Positions 23,745 to 34,032 of a stretch of DNA of 64,000 nucleotides are shown piece by piece. The notes under the pieces are model-generated. The model worked only from the letters and a program-made list of their open reading frames with translations, did no database searches and had not been told where the DNA came from. This stretch comes from Chamaecrista fasciculata (taxonomy: Eukaryota > Streptophyta > Magnoliopsida > Fabales > Fabaceae). Both the position numbers and the translations under genes were made by a program. Position 1 is the first letter of the stretch. Each line of letters starts with the position of its first letter. The DNA lies in contig QANZ01047505.1 in the NCBI GenBank assembly GCA_003254925.1, forward strand, positions 135,316-199,315, read 5' to 3'.

Positions 23745-23756
23745 TATAAATATATA
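23745..23756 (-). promoter_or_regulatory. TATA box of the ERF019-like gene
   Basis: TATATATTTATA on the minus strand, 53-64 bp before the start codon at 23692. This gives a short leader of roughly 25-30 nt. Confidence 0.55.
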
Positions 23757-26175
23757 GGGATTGGTGGAGTTTTGAATTTTAAAGCAATTACTGAAGATGT
23801 TGATGTTGTTGATGATGTGTGTTGTAGGACCGTTGCAAGCTGGAAGGTTGAGGTTGACCAAAGATACAAAGTCAAAATTTTCAAAGGTTGAGGTTGACCA
23901 TAAGAACCACACAAAACCAAGTGAAAACATGTTTGATATTTTGTGTAACTAGCTTAGTAGGTTTAGGGTCAACTATTTTTTTTTAATAAAATAAATATTA
24001 TATATATATATAGTTAAATAGTTTTTTATGGCATTAATTAAAACTACAAATTTAATAATAAATGTTTTTTATTTTCAAAGTATAATTATTTTTTAACTAA
24101 TATAAAAAATATTGAATTAAATAAAGTGGTATAATTTTAAGGTGTAATTAAATTATCTGTGTATATAAAATGCAGTACCAAAAAGAATTTTAACAAATGA
24201 AAATATATAGTAAGATCCAATTAATAATAAGTTGAGTAGATTTCTTTAAATGTACGTGTCAAAAGTGTGTGATATGTCTAATATATATGGACGGTGGCCT
24301 TTGAGGCTCTTTGATAGTGAGACATCTTCCAATTGGGTTTCATTGTGAAAGGACATGTTATGTAATTCCTTCAAACTACAATTAACTTCACCGCCAAGTA
24401 GTAGTTGTTGTTCTTGTTAGGCTTGATATTAATATTATTAGTCCTATAAAATAAAATTATAAATTGATTAAAATCTAATCATTTATATATGACTCAGATT
24501 TTATTTTTATTTTACATATTTTTCTGTTTAAAGTATATTTTCATAATTTTTTATTTTTGGTTGTAAATTTGTTGAGGTATAGAATAAACTTTGTCAAAAG
24601 TAATTCGTAATTTTAAATTTGTCGCTCAAATTTTAAATTAGAGATATACAGCTAACTTCACTCATCTAACCATAAAACAAATTATTGATGTCTAATTTTA
24701 TTGCGTTTATTAAATGTCTTAATATAACATAAAAATAACTCGTAATACAGTTCTCAATGCTAGCACTAACATTGTTCATGGCATGTTAAAAATCTTTTTT
24801 TTTTTAAAAAAAAAGAGATTGTTGTCTTTTATTTTAGTTTTATTTTATAAAAAAATATTATCGCATAAGACGAGCGCGTGGATAAATGATATTGAAAATT
24901 ACGTTAGCGATGACGTCATAGAAAAGATTCACAAATCACAACACTGAGTCTTGTGCGGTGGTCAAAGCAAAAAGATAATAACCCCCAAAAAATGTCAAAG
25001 CCATTTTGGTATTTTTATTCACGTGACATATTATTAATTAAAAAAAATTATAACAAAAACTCACTAATTATAGTGGAGAGAAAATACGAAAGAGAATTTT
25101 TTGTATAATAAATTATAAAAAATAAATCTTTAAATAATGTTATGATCAAGATATAAGAAGTTTTATCTACTTTTCTTTACAATAAATTTAGAGAAACTTT
25201 GATGAAAAAAAAATTGGAAAATTTCTTAAGGGCAATGAAAGGTCAATTTTGGTAAAGCTCCGAGGTATATTTAATCATAATCAAAAGAAACTAAGAAAGT
25301 ATAATCTAATTTTTGGCTATGATTAAAAAATTTAATTCATTTGTTTGGACATCAAGCATCATGAATACCAATAAGATTTTCTCTTAGTCCTAAATTTAGC
25401 ATGGACATCGGTATAATCAAGCAACTTTTTATACTATGCTTTTATGAAGAAGTGTATATGATCTACAGTGTAGTAGTGTAAAGTTTGTGCAGTATAAAGA
25501 GAGAAGTGTGAGTCTCGCTAATACTTTTTCTCTCTAACTCTTTATTTCTTTCTCGATATGAAAATGCATAAAACTAAAACTGTAGAGGATCTAGGTTCTC
25601 TATGAAGTATAGACACTTCATTTTAAAAGTGTGTCGTCGAGTTAGACACTTGTTCTTGTTCGACACCCGTATGACACATATACAGCACATATATTTATAA
25701 ATTTCATAATATAAAATCAATTTTTTATGATTTTGACATGACAAGCAATAGAAAATAGTGACACATATGACATATATTATAAAATGATATTATAATTTTT
25801 ATTAATTATTTATTTATATAAATATTTGTCGTGTCGTGTAATTTTAAGAATTTAGCGTATTCGTATATCTGTTCGTGTACCGTATCTATGCCAATGTCTA
25901 TGCTTCTTGTCTTTTATATATACGAATTTTCTATTTTCTTTAATAACTTAATAAAGAAACTTTCAAATTTTAAATTTGAATTACGAAAATAATATATATA
26001 TATATATATAAAAGTTCGTCTTTTATAATTTGACTTAGTTTTAGCAAACTAAAAAGTAAAAATTATGATCATATAGGCCAACTAGCCAAGTTGGGTCTTA
26101 ATTTCAATGGAGGCCCACACATTGTTAGTCTTCACTGTTTTATTTTCTCCTCAAGTGGCTGAGCTTGCTGACCCA
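23757..26175. other. Intergenic upstream of ERF019
   Basis: Very AT-rich. Several ACGTGT/TGACGTCA-like sites occur near 24910. A direct repeat AAAGGTTGAGGTTGACCA is at about 23842 and 23883. No gene seen. Confidence 0.35.
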
Positions 26176-26224
26176 AAAAAGAAAGGGTAAATTGTTTCGG
26201 AGAACCCATTCTTCAATCACAGCA

Positions 26225-26719
26225 TCATGGTTCTTCTTCTTCCCCGCCGGAATCGACGACGTCAATGGAATCGTTTCGCTTCCAGGCTTCATTCACTTGC
26301 TCCATTTGATCCGGCGTCCATGGAATCGACGACGATTGAACCACATAGTTCAGATCTTTCGTACTGTTCTTCGGAACTTCGAATCGATCGGCGACGAGCA
26401 TGGCGATGTCCTGATTTAGGTACGTAAGGTTGAATCTGAAATCGGAGAAAGTCGAATGAGCTTTCGCGTTCCCATTCTGTGCTCCACGACAATGGTGACC
26501 TGCGTTTCGGAGAAGACCAGCGAGATCGTTTCGGAGAAGGTCTAATCGAGCGTCGGTAACGCTTATTACCGGAACCCTAGGGTGAATCACGAGGTAGCCG
26601 ACGAACGGTGCTTTGATTTGAAGAAGAAAGTGTTGTGATTTAATTTGAGGATAAGGTGTTCGGAGGATCATGGCCGGCGGGGGAAGAAGAAGAATCGTGG
26701 TGCTGTGGTTGAAGAACAT
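26225..26719 (-). pseudogene. Captured LEA_2-type (NDR1/HIN1-like) gene fragment
   Basis: The 164-residue frame contains HPRVPVISVT, then NGNAKAHSTFSDFRFNLTYL, DIAMLVADRFEVPKNSTKDLNYVVQSSSIP and TPDQMEQVNEAWKRN. These are phrases of plant LEA_2 membrane-anchored glycoproteins. The expected N-terminal cytosolic part and membrane span are missing, and the C-terminal third is absent. In the middle the reading shifts to another frame for about ten residues (QVTIVVE is in frame +1) and back. The two ends (26201-26247 and 26677-26720) form a ~45-bp inverted repeat. It lies in an element with a 9-bp target duplication, so it is a transposon-carried gene relic and not a working gene. Confidence 0.7.
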
Positions 26720-26959
26720 GGGTTCTTTTTATTTTGGGGCAAAATTGTTTTAAATCCTAATTTATTCATTTTTTCTTTCATTTTAGTCCTGTCATAAAAA
26801 GAAAGGACCTTAATTCAAAAAAATTAAACTTTTAGGGAATGTAACCATTTTTTTCTTTTATCTAACGAAAAAATTGGATGAGGGACTAACCGTGAAATTT
26901 TTTAGAAATTTGAAGGACCAAAACAGAACTTTGAGCAAGCTTGAAGGATCAAAATAAGA

Positions 26960-26996
26960 TTTAGGGTTTAGGGCTTGGGGTTTAGGGTTTTAGGGA
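26960..26996 (+). repeat. Short degenerate telomere-like (TTTAGGG)n array
   Basis: Five units: TTTAGGG, TTTAGGG, CTTGGGG, TTTAGGG, TTTTAGGG. This is the Arabidopsis-type telomere repeat at an internal site, inside the LEA-carrying element. Confidence 0.75.
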
Positions 26997-28769
26997 TTTT
27001 AATATTTTTAAGGACTAAATTGAAATGTTTGAAAGAGTTTGGGGACACTTTAAAATTTTATTTTGAGGATTTGGGATTAAAATGAATGAAGATGATGAAA
27101 AAGAGGGGGAATTGAAAATAATGGGATAAAATTTGAAGCCAGGGACCTATTTGACAACACACAAACTTTTTTTTTTATTTTTAAATAATAATGCTGATAT
27201 GACGCATAATAATGTTGATGATGTTGATTTTGTTGTTGAGAGGGTTTTTGATTTGTGGGGCTTGATTTTGGAAAAATTTGGGGGTTTTGATTTGTTTGTA
27301 GTGTACTAGAATGAAAATTGTAGTTGAATATAGGGATTTTTTGATAAATCATAGATGTTCATTTGTCTTTTGAGGTTCTAAGGACTATTTTGATAAAGAT
27401 CATAAACTTTTGGGATTAAAGTGTAATTAAATAAGGACCTATTCAAAAGAAATCTTATGAAAAGGAGAAAAATCTATAATATTAGAATTCTAAAGACCCT
27501 TTTATAATTAATTCTTTATGTTTTGATCCCTTTTAGTAAAGGGAAAGGACTTAAACGCATAAGAGAAGACTTTTTGGGAGATTTTTGACATTTTAACTAA
27601 CATTTGCCGTTAAATCCTAACAGAAAAAAACCTCAGGGTACCAAATCGCTAACGGAGCAAACCACGGGGTACCACAATGCAAAAATTTTTCTTTCAGGGT
27701 ACCAAAGGGGAACCGCCCCTAACCACAGGATATCAAATTGCAATTTACCCAAAAAGAAATTGGTTGAGCTAGATTTGGGTCTTTTCTGAAAAAATAAATA
27801 AATAATTGATATAGTGTAAGTAATTGTTATATAAAAAGAATATGGGAAAAATAATTTTAAAGCAAATAGATTTAATGATGATCATTTTAGGTCATTTTTT
27901 ATATTTCAAATTAATATTATCAATTCTTTAAAAAAAAAGTATTTTTTAGTAGAACTTATTTTAAATATTTCAGAATTTGACAAGGAAAAGATGTTTATTT
28001 ATATTAATGAAAAAAATCTATTCTCACCAAAAGATGTTTGAAGCATTCAATTTAAGCACCACCACTTTCATTAAAATATCAAGAGTAACTTATTAAATGG
28101 GGTTGGATTGTGGACCAATGAAAAAGTTCATTTTTGTTGTTTTCCTATATGTTTAGTTTCTTTCTCCCTAGCAATATGATATGATATTATTCTCTCTTGA
28201 ATTCTAATGTGGAAGCATTCATTTGAACTTGGATCAACACGTCTTCTGAAACATTGAATCAAATCAAATCCATTTTGCTAGCCCTGATTTTGTTATCTCT
28301 CACTCTACAAGAAGTAGACTATTTCCTCTCACTTCTTCTTCCTCTTTTTTGTGTAATTTTTCTTTTCACTTTCAAGAAGATAGTCAGTGATGCAATTACA
28401 AAGTTATGGGTGTCAACTGAATTCACATTTGTGAGAGAATGAATCTCTAATTGGAAGCAAATTAAAGAATTAAATGCAGTATTTATTTTTTGAAATGATT
28501 TCTATGATTGATTCATCCATCTATCATATTCTCTTTGTTATGGAATTAGGTTAATTTTGGTCCCTAAAAATGTGATTTCATCTTATTTTTACCGTTATCT
28601 CTAACCTAAACAATTGAAATGAATTATTTATCACTCATATGTGTCATAATAAGCTAGTTGATAAAGTGGAGAAGAAAAATCTTTACTTTTAGTCACAAAT
28701 TAGAGATATATTTATAGTTGATTTTTTAAAAGAGTAAAAGTTTTTCTTTCTCTCTTTTCCAAATCACTT

Positions 28770-28920
28770 ATTATAAGTTTGAGGACCAAAATGAAACAAA
28801 TATGAAAGTTTGAGGACTAAAACAAAATAAATGTAAAAGTTTGACAACCAAAACGAAACAAATGTCAAAGTTTGAGGACCAAAATGAAACTAACTCCACA
28901 GTTTGAGAACCGAAATGACC
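28770..28920. repeat. Degenerate ~30-bp tandem repeat
   Basis: Four to five imperfect units around AAGTTTGAGGACCAAAATGA. Resembles one arm of the GGTCC-type foldbacks without its partner. Confidence 0.6.
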
Positions 28921-29307
28921 ATTTAACCTATAAATAAATTTATGAAAATGTAATGAACCAGACACTTGGAACAGATTGATATCATACACCATGAGCTCCG
29001 AGAAGCAAAGTAATAGGCGTTGCAACTTGCAACTTAATTATTTCATATGTGCTCTTCATTCTAAGTTAGCATAAAACTTAGTTAGTTTAGCTTAAATAAT
29101 TCTGAATGACTATTCTTTACCTATTAGAGGACTTTAATATTGCATCTATGATAAAAAGAAAACTGCTAGGTTGTCTATGGTTGACTAAACATTTCTATTA
29201 TGATTTAATGGTGCGAAGGAGTTTTTGAACACCACATTTAGTTCCAACAAATTTAATTATGAAGAAGGTCTATGCATATTTTTATGTTAATCCTCTTTAC
29301 AAGAAAT

Positions 29308-29356
29308 AAAGCTAGTGATTATGTTTATCAAAAAAAAAAAAAAGCTAGTGATTATG
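29308..29356 (+). mobile_element. Micro-insertion TTTATC-A(n)
   Basis: A 17-nt insert (29324-29340), TTTATC plus A11, between perfect 16-bp copies of AAAGCTAGTGATTATG (29308-29323, 29341-29356). Same size class, different head. Confidence 0.78.
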
Positions 29357-29474
29357 GGCATGTTTGATTTTTGTTTTTCAAAATAGTTTTTTGGTTTTCA
29401 AAACAAAAAACAATGTGTATTTTTTTATTTTTAAAACAGAAAATTGTTTTTAAAAAATAGAATCAAACATGCCC
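29356..29474. mobile_element. Small Tourist-like MITE
   Basis: Perfect 14-bp terminal inverted repeat GGGCATGTTTGATT / AATCAAACATGCCC enclosing 119 bp, flanked by TAT on both sides. GGGCATGTTTG ends resemble PIF/Harbinger (Tourist) MITEs, although TAT is not the usual TWA duplication. The right end plus 20 bp is repeated at 29562-29593. Confidence 0.55.
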
Positions 29475-30377
29475 TATGATTCTCCTAGTTTAACGAAAAG
29501 TGTTGAAATTAAGATTTTATTTTATGACTATGACTCTCAATTTTCAATGGATGTCTCTTAATAGAATCAAACATGACCTATGATTCTCCTTCAAGTTGAT
29601 TTTTTTGTTTTTTGATAAAATCATTTTTAATTTATATGATCAAGAAACTAGCAGACTCAAACTGAAGTAGGTATACGGTGATGGATTAGACTTGCATAAT
29701 ATTTCTTATAATTTTGCTATATGTTTTACTATTAAAAATAAAACCAGTATCAGAAACATCTAAAATGATTAATCAATGGGAAAGAGAACATGAGATTTGT
29801 TAAGAATTTATATATTATCCTATAATTGATGAATCTAGTAGCAAAAGATCTAAAGAATTCGTCTAAGTTTGGCGATATTGCACAAGGGAACAAAGTAAAA
29901 CAAGAAGCAAACTTGGTGGAAATGCTATCTTTGTTGAAATAATTATAAACGAAACACTGTTAAAAACAATAAAGAAACACAAACATGTCATACAAACAAC
30001 GAATCAATGATTGAATATATATGATTATTTATCCATTTTCTATATCTATCTATAGCTGTTACAAAGTAATGATCACTTGAATCCTCTGATATGAGATATA
30101 GTAACCAAGAACATATTTAACTAGCCGCTAACAATAGTCGAGACCAAGTTTTTTAATATCATTGTTGAATATCATTCTCTTTGGGGGAAAGAAAAGAAGG
30201 ATAGAGTACAGACAGTGAATGTGTGAAAGGGCTAAGTTATTATGATCTATTTTCACAATATACAATAAGATACAAGACATAGAACCTACTAAAAAAAAGA
30301 ACAAATATTTTGACTAAATAGCTTCCTTAGGATCATGGAGGATTGTAATCCATAACTTGAACAACATAAGGATATGT

Positions 30378-32596
30378 CTATTGAATAGAATTGGACACAG
30401 AATATATGAAGTCCAAGAAGCCTGTTCCCTTCAAAAAACCCTTACCAGTTAAGAGCTCAAAATCCAACAATAAAAGGAAACCAATAATCGCGGCCTTCCC
30501 GTTTATTAATTCATTCTTCTCAGTAAAACCAAAACCCCCTGAGTCCTCATCAACCACCATTTTAACCTAAGCAAATTATGGAACTAGTAAGTCAAGAGCT
30601 GAGTATAATTGGAATTTTCTTGTTCTCTAAAAACACAAGATTAATGGTTATTCCAAAAGTGGATGTAATGTAGTTACCTCATCAACATTGACATCAGTGG
30701 CAGTAAAACCAGGTTGAGCCTTCCCACTAAAGACTATCTCAGTAGAAGCATCGGATATTGGAGCTCCTCCCATGCTGATATAAATGTTCTCCTCGTCGGT
30801 TTTGACTGGAAATATAAAGAGTGTCCTCAAAGGAGGGGTGAGAACTCTTAGCACTGGGTTTTTTGGATACCACTCTTTGATGGCTCCAGTCCGTAGATCA
30901 AATGTGCTATCAGTTGTTGGGCAAACTATACAACCATCCTATGTAAAGACAGGACCAGAAATGATCATTTCATTTTCAGTCAAGCTAAAGGAAAAAAAAC
31001 AAACAGAAAATAATGAGGTACAAGTTTTACATCTTAGCTATCAGCTTTCATTTCATTTTAGAACATAGTGGTTAGAATTTTGCAGGGTTCTTGGTAAAGC
31101 AAAAAAAATAAAAAATCAGTACTTAGGTTTGTAAAAGCTAGTTCAGGCATTCCCCAACATTAGGTTCATAAAATCTGGTTTCTCTCCCTGGTGAATTCTG
31201 ATTGCCCATTCTATATTGCCAAACACTCAGTACATCATAAAGTCATAATTCCTTTACTCTCATCTTTTTATTTCAAATATAGTTCTTTAATCTGGATGAT
31301 TGTATGTGAATTGTCAAAAGTTAGTGCATTCCAACAACCTAGAAGACTGTTAGTTTCAAATGGGCCTTTAAACTTGTAGTTTATTCAAAGGCTTTCTGTT
31401 TTAAGTGAGCAAGAACATAGGTTTTGAAGAACTTTGAAACTGGCTTTTAGGATATATTAGGCAATCAAAATTCAAAAGGGTAGGGGCAGGGAAGAGATTG
31501 AAGGAGAAGGGAAGATTATCTTCCCATACCTGATCCCCTTGTTTGAATGTTAATATATAAGAGAATAATGCCCTCCAACACTCCACTTTCCAAAGAATGA
31601 GAAAACATCATAATTATCTCCTCCTTGTTTGGAAACTAGAAACTGGAGGGAAAGATAATGGAGGATTAATATTTAAACCTTCATTGTCCTTCTCCTTCAC
31701 AAATTCAATATAACTCTGAGTTGAAAAATTTTGGAAGAAATATCAAAATCCAAACAATGAAAGGAGATAGGGGAGTTTAACCTTCCCTCCCGCTCCTTTA
31801 CATTCTCCTGTAGTCTCTTCTACTCCCTTCTGCGCTTAATTCCTAAACATACCCATAGGGTTAAGCTTACTGTTTCACAATGCTAGAGTTATATTCTTGC
31901 TTTCTCTATTGTTTAAGAATTCTACAAAGATTTCTATCCACCCTCCCTCCTTGCTATAATCTAATCTAATACAAACTTGAACACTAACATATAGCTTACC
32001 ACATTGTCTCAAATAAAGATCGCATCCTATATAACCTATAATGGGGATTACGTGTAATGGAAAAAATTTCCCAAACATAACCAGAGTATTTAAAAACACT
32101 TCAACATTCACACACCATTGGTAACATAGGTATCACAGATTCACAGCTATAATTGAATAACATCTTTTTAGGAATGTAGTAAAACCTGAGTAAGCTTGGC
32201 ATTGAGCAAGCCTTCACTATAAGCACCTTCAGCAGGAGACCTATTCTCAATGGCGAAAACCTGATTCTTATACCACAGCAACAAAATGGTCTCGTTTCCC
32301 TGAATTATCACGCGTCGCTCCCCTCTCGGCAGCGCCGAAAGAGGCACCACCGGAATCCAGTTCTCGTTCCCGCCGCCGCCGCCTCCGTCGCCGGACGCCG
32401 ATGATTCCTCGGCCACAGAGACCTGCGCCGCCTGACATCGGAGGCGCCGGCGGGAAGATCCGCCGCCGTGAATGTAATGGAAAGCGACGGCGGATTTGAA
32501 GGCGGGAATCGAGGGGGAAAGAAAAAGGGATTTGCGAGAGAAATTGTTGAGAGAGTGGATTCTGGAAGATGAAAGGGAAAATGAGGTTGAGGCCAT
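30378..32596 (-). CDS. PSB33: PSB33/TEF5: Rieske-like thylakoid protein of photosystem II, 3 exons
   Basis: Exons on the minus strand: 32596-32186, 30938-30678, 30566-30378, all GT-AG and phase 0, giving 286 residues. The first ~55 residues are Ser/Arg-rich with few acids, a plastid transit peptide. The Rieske-like fold follows (WIPVVPLSALPRGERRVI, VFAIENRSPAEGAYSEG, then DGCIVCPTTDSTFDLRTG). It lacks the paired CxH / CxxH cluster ligands, as known for PSB33, so an iron-sulphur centre is not expected. The C-terminus has one membrane segment (AAIIGFLLLLDFELLTGKG) and ends GFLDFIYSVSNSIQ. PSB33 is a thylakoid protein that tunes light harvesting and photosystem II. Intron 1 is long (1.25 kb). 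A GA/TG microsatellite lies just before the ATG in the leader. Confidence 0.94.
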
Positions 32597-32610
32597 GGAG
32601 ATTTGGAGTT

Positions 32611-32644
32611 AGAGAGAGAGAGAGTGTGTGTGTGTGTGTGTGTG
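32611..32644. repeat. Compound (AG)n(TG)n microsatellite in the PSB33 leader
   Basis: About seven AG units followed by about ten TG units, 15-48 bp before the PSB33 ATG on the opposite strand. As transcribed it is (CA)n(CT)n, in the expected 5' leader. Confidence 0.85.
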
Positions 32645-32911
32645 AGGTGACAGAGGAGAGAGAGAGAGAAGGGAATGGAGAAGGAAGAAGAGAGAGAAAG
32701 TTGAGGCTGTGCATCACTAGAAAGCAGAGTCCACAGAAACATGATAACGAAAGAGAGAAAGAAACGTTACAACGTCTCAGCCACATTTCCCAAATTCTAA
32801 TAGATACTCCATTTTGGTCCCGGTCCCATTCATTTTTCTCAATTTAATCCCTCAATTTATTTTGTTAATTTCTCAATCTAATATTTTACTAAATTAATCA
32901 CGTAATACTTT

Positions 32912-33113
32912 TTTTTTTGGTAATTGAAAGTTTAGTTGAGTTAGGCCCCGGGGGCTCACCAAGGTCAGGACAGGCCTTAAGGCTCTATGAGCGCTTACAG
33001 AAGTATTTACAGATTGCCTACCAACAAGGTCATCACATCGGTAATGGGAATCGAACTAACGACCTCGTGGGTTATGAGTCAACTCCTTACCAACTGGGCT
33101 AACCTTTATTGGC
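32912..33113 (-). mobile_element. SINE with tRNA-Met-like head
   Basis: On the minus strand the head (from about 33110) reads GGTTAGCCCAGTTGGTAAG..ACTCATAACC..TAGTTCGATTCCC, resembling A and B boxes of a tRNA-Met with a CAT loop. The tail is poly(A) at 32912-32918. A perfect 17-bp target duplication TAATCACGTAATACTTT flanks it (32895-32911, 33114-33130). It lies upstream of PSB33. Confidence 0.88.
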
Positions 33114-33256
33114 TAATCACGTAATACTTTAATTAAAGATGTAACACTATTAATTAATGAAATGACATTAATTATTATATAAACACATTTTTTATTAGTA
33201 AAATTAGTCATATAGATGATTTTTAGTTTATAGGTTTTATCGAAAATTTATAGAAT

Positions 33257-33491
33257 TTACCAACAAGTGTTTGGTGTATTGGTTGGCGAGCTACACCCTA
33301 GGTGAGAGGACCCAAGTTCGATCCCCAGAGTCGATAGTGTTGGGAAGACACAACTGTTTCGTCTCTGTTGCTCGAATAAGATTAGTTTTCGCTTAGTCTC
33401 TGTTGCTCGAATAAGATTAGTTTTCGCTTAGATCGTTACACGAATTGGCGAGAGAAATCCATTAACATTACCTAAAAAAATAAAATAAAAT
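33257..33491 (+). mobile_element. SINE, tRNA-like head, with internal 35-bp duplication
   Basis: The head contains GGTTGGCGAG and AGTTCGATCCCC (A- and B-box-like). The tail is A-rich (TAAAATAAAATAAAA). 14-bp duplication AAAATTTATAGAAT at 33243-33256 and 33492-33505. A 35-bp stretch (TCTCTGTTGCTCG...) is duplicated in tandem at 33361-33395 and 33396-33430. Confidence 0.82.
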
Positions 33492-33589
33492 AAAATTTAT
33501 AGAATCTTTTATAAATTTATTAGTTAATATAAAAATAAAATTTGTTTATATATTAGTTAAAATATTGTAATATTAATTAATCATATATT

Positions 33590-33770
33590 ATGTCTTCAAA
33601 TTTCTTTTGTGGAGTTAAATTATAAGTTTCTTCTGCGTATTCATGTAACGATTTAGGTGAAGATTAATCTTATTCACGTTGAGAGTAAATAGTTAAAGTC
33701 CTCCAAACAATGTCAACTCAAAAAATCAAATTTTAATCCTCTCACTTGGGGTGTAGTTGAACGTTTGACA
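33590..33770 (-). mobile_element. Diverged SINE of the same family, inverted
   Basis: The minus strand matches the SINE at 33257 over CTACACCC..GTGAGAGGA, ATTGTTTGGAGGAC, ATAAGATTAATCTTCACC, ATCGTTACATGAATACG. Together with that copy it makes an inverted SINE pair. Target duplication not visible. Confidence 0.6.
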
Positions 33771-33988
33771 TTTTCTCTTTCTAATTATACTTTTCTCTTT
33801 CTACACTATATTATAATAATATTATAAAGAATCCAAATTTATTTGTAGCTTGCTTAGCACTGTGGCACACCATTATTGATATATTATGTCTTCAATTAAT
33901 TAAGTACTGAGATTTGATAAAAGAAAAATATCTTATATCATGTGTAACAATGAAAATGTTTTCAAGTCTTTTTTATTTGTTGATAAAT

Positions 33989-34032
33989 GTCTCCTTATGT
34001 TTTTTTTTTTTGGACGTGGGTCTCCTTATGTT
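33989..34032 (-). mobile_element. Micro-insertion CCACGTCC-A(n)
   Basis: An 18-nt insert (34002-34019) between perfect 13-bp copies of GTCTCCTTATGTT (33989-34001, 34020-34032). Minus strand reads CCACGTCC then A10. Confidence 0.72.

Larger units (their letters stand above)
26185..27750. mobile_element. Putative Pack-MULE carrying a LEA_2 fragment
   Basis: Left end GGGTAAATTG (26185) and right end CAATTTACCC (27750) are inverted and match the ends of the smaller foldback at 42735-43164. They are flanked by a perfect 9-bp duplication AAAAAGAAA (26176-26184 and 27751-27759). 9-bp duplications are typical of Mutator elements. The duplication is A-rich, so chance is a concern. Terminal similarity is short (about 10 bp). 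No transposase is visible. Confidence 0.55.
27760..30377. other. Intergenic between the LEA-carrying element and PSB33
   Basis: AT-rich; holds the 28770 tandem repeat, one micro-insertion and the Tourist-like MITE. PSB33 3' UTR lies toward the right end. No gene. Confidence 0.35.

Noticed and set aside
23038-23749. Several open frames on both strands overlapping the ERF019-like gene
   Set aside because: They are other-frame readings of the GC-rich ERF coding sequence; only the frame with the AP2 domain is meaningful.
24785-24820. T-run followed by A-run as a possible micro-insertion
   Set aside because: No direct repeat on the two sides; it is a simple A/T hairpin. Similar runs at 51710 and 54410 were rejected for the same reason.
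28254-28442. 62-codon hydrophobic frame as a small membrane protein
   Set aside because: Leu/Phe-rich reading of pyrimidine-rich DNA with no supporting motif or promoter.
33050-33112. tRNA-Met gene candidate on the minus strand
   Set aside because: A and B boxes are present but the acceptor stem does not pair and a poly(A) tail with target duplication follows; it is a SINE head.
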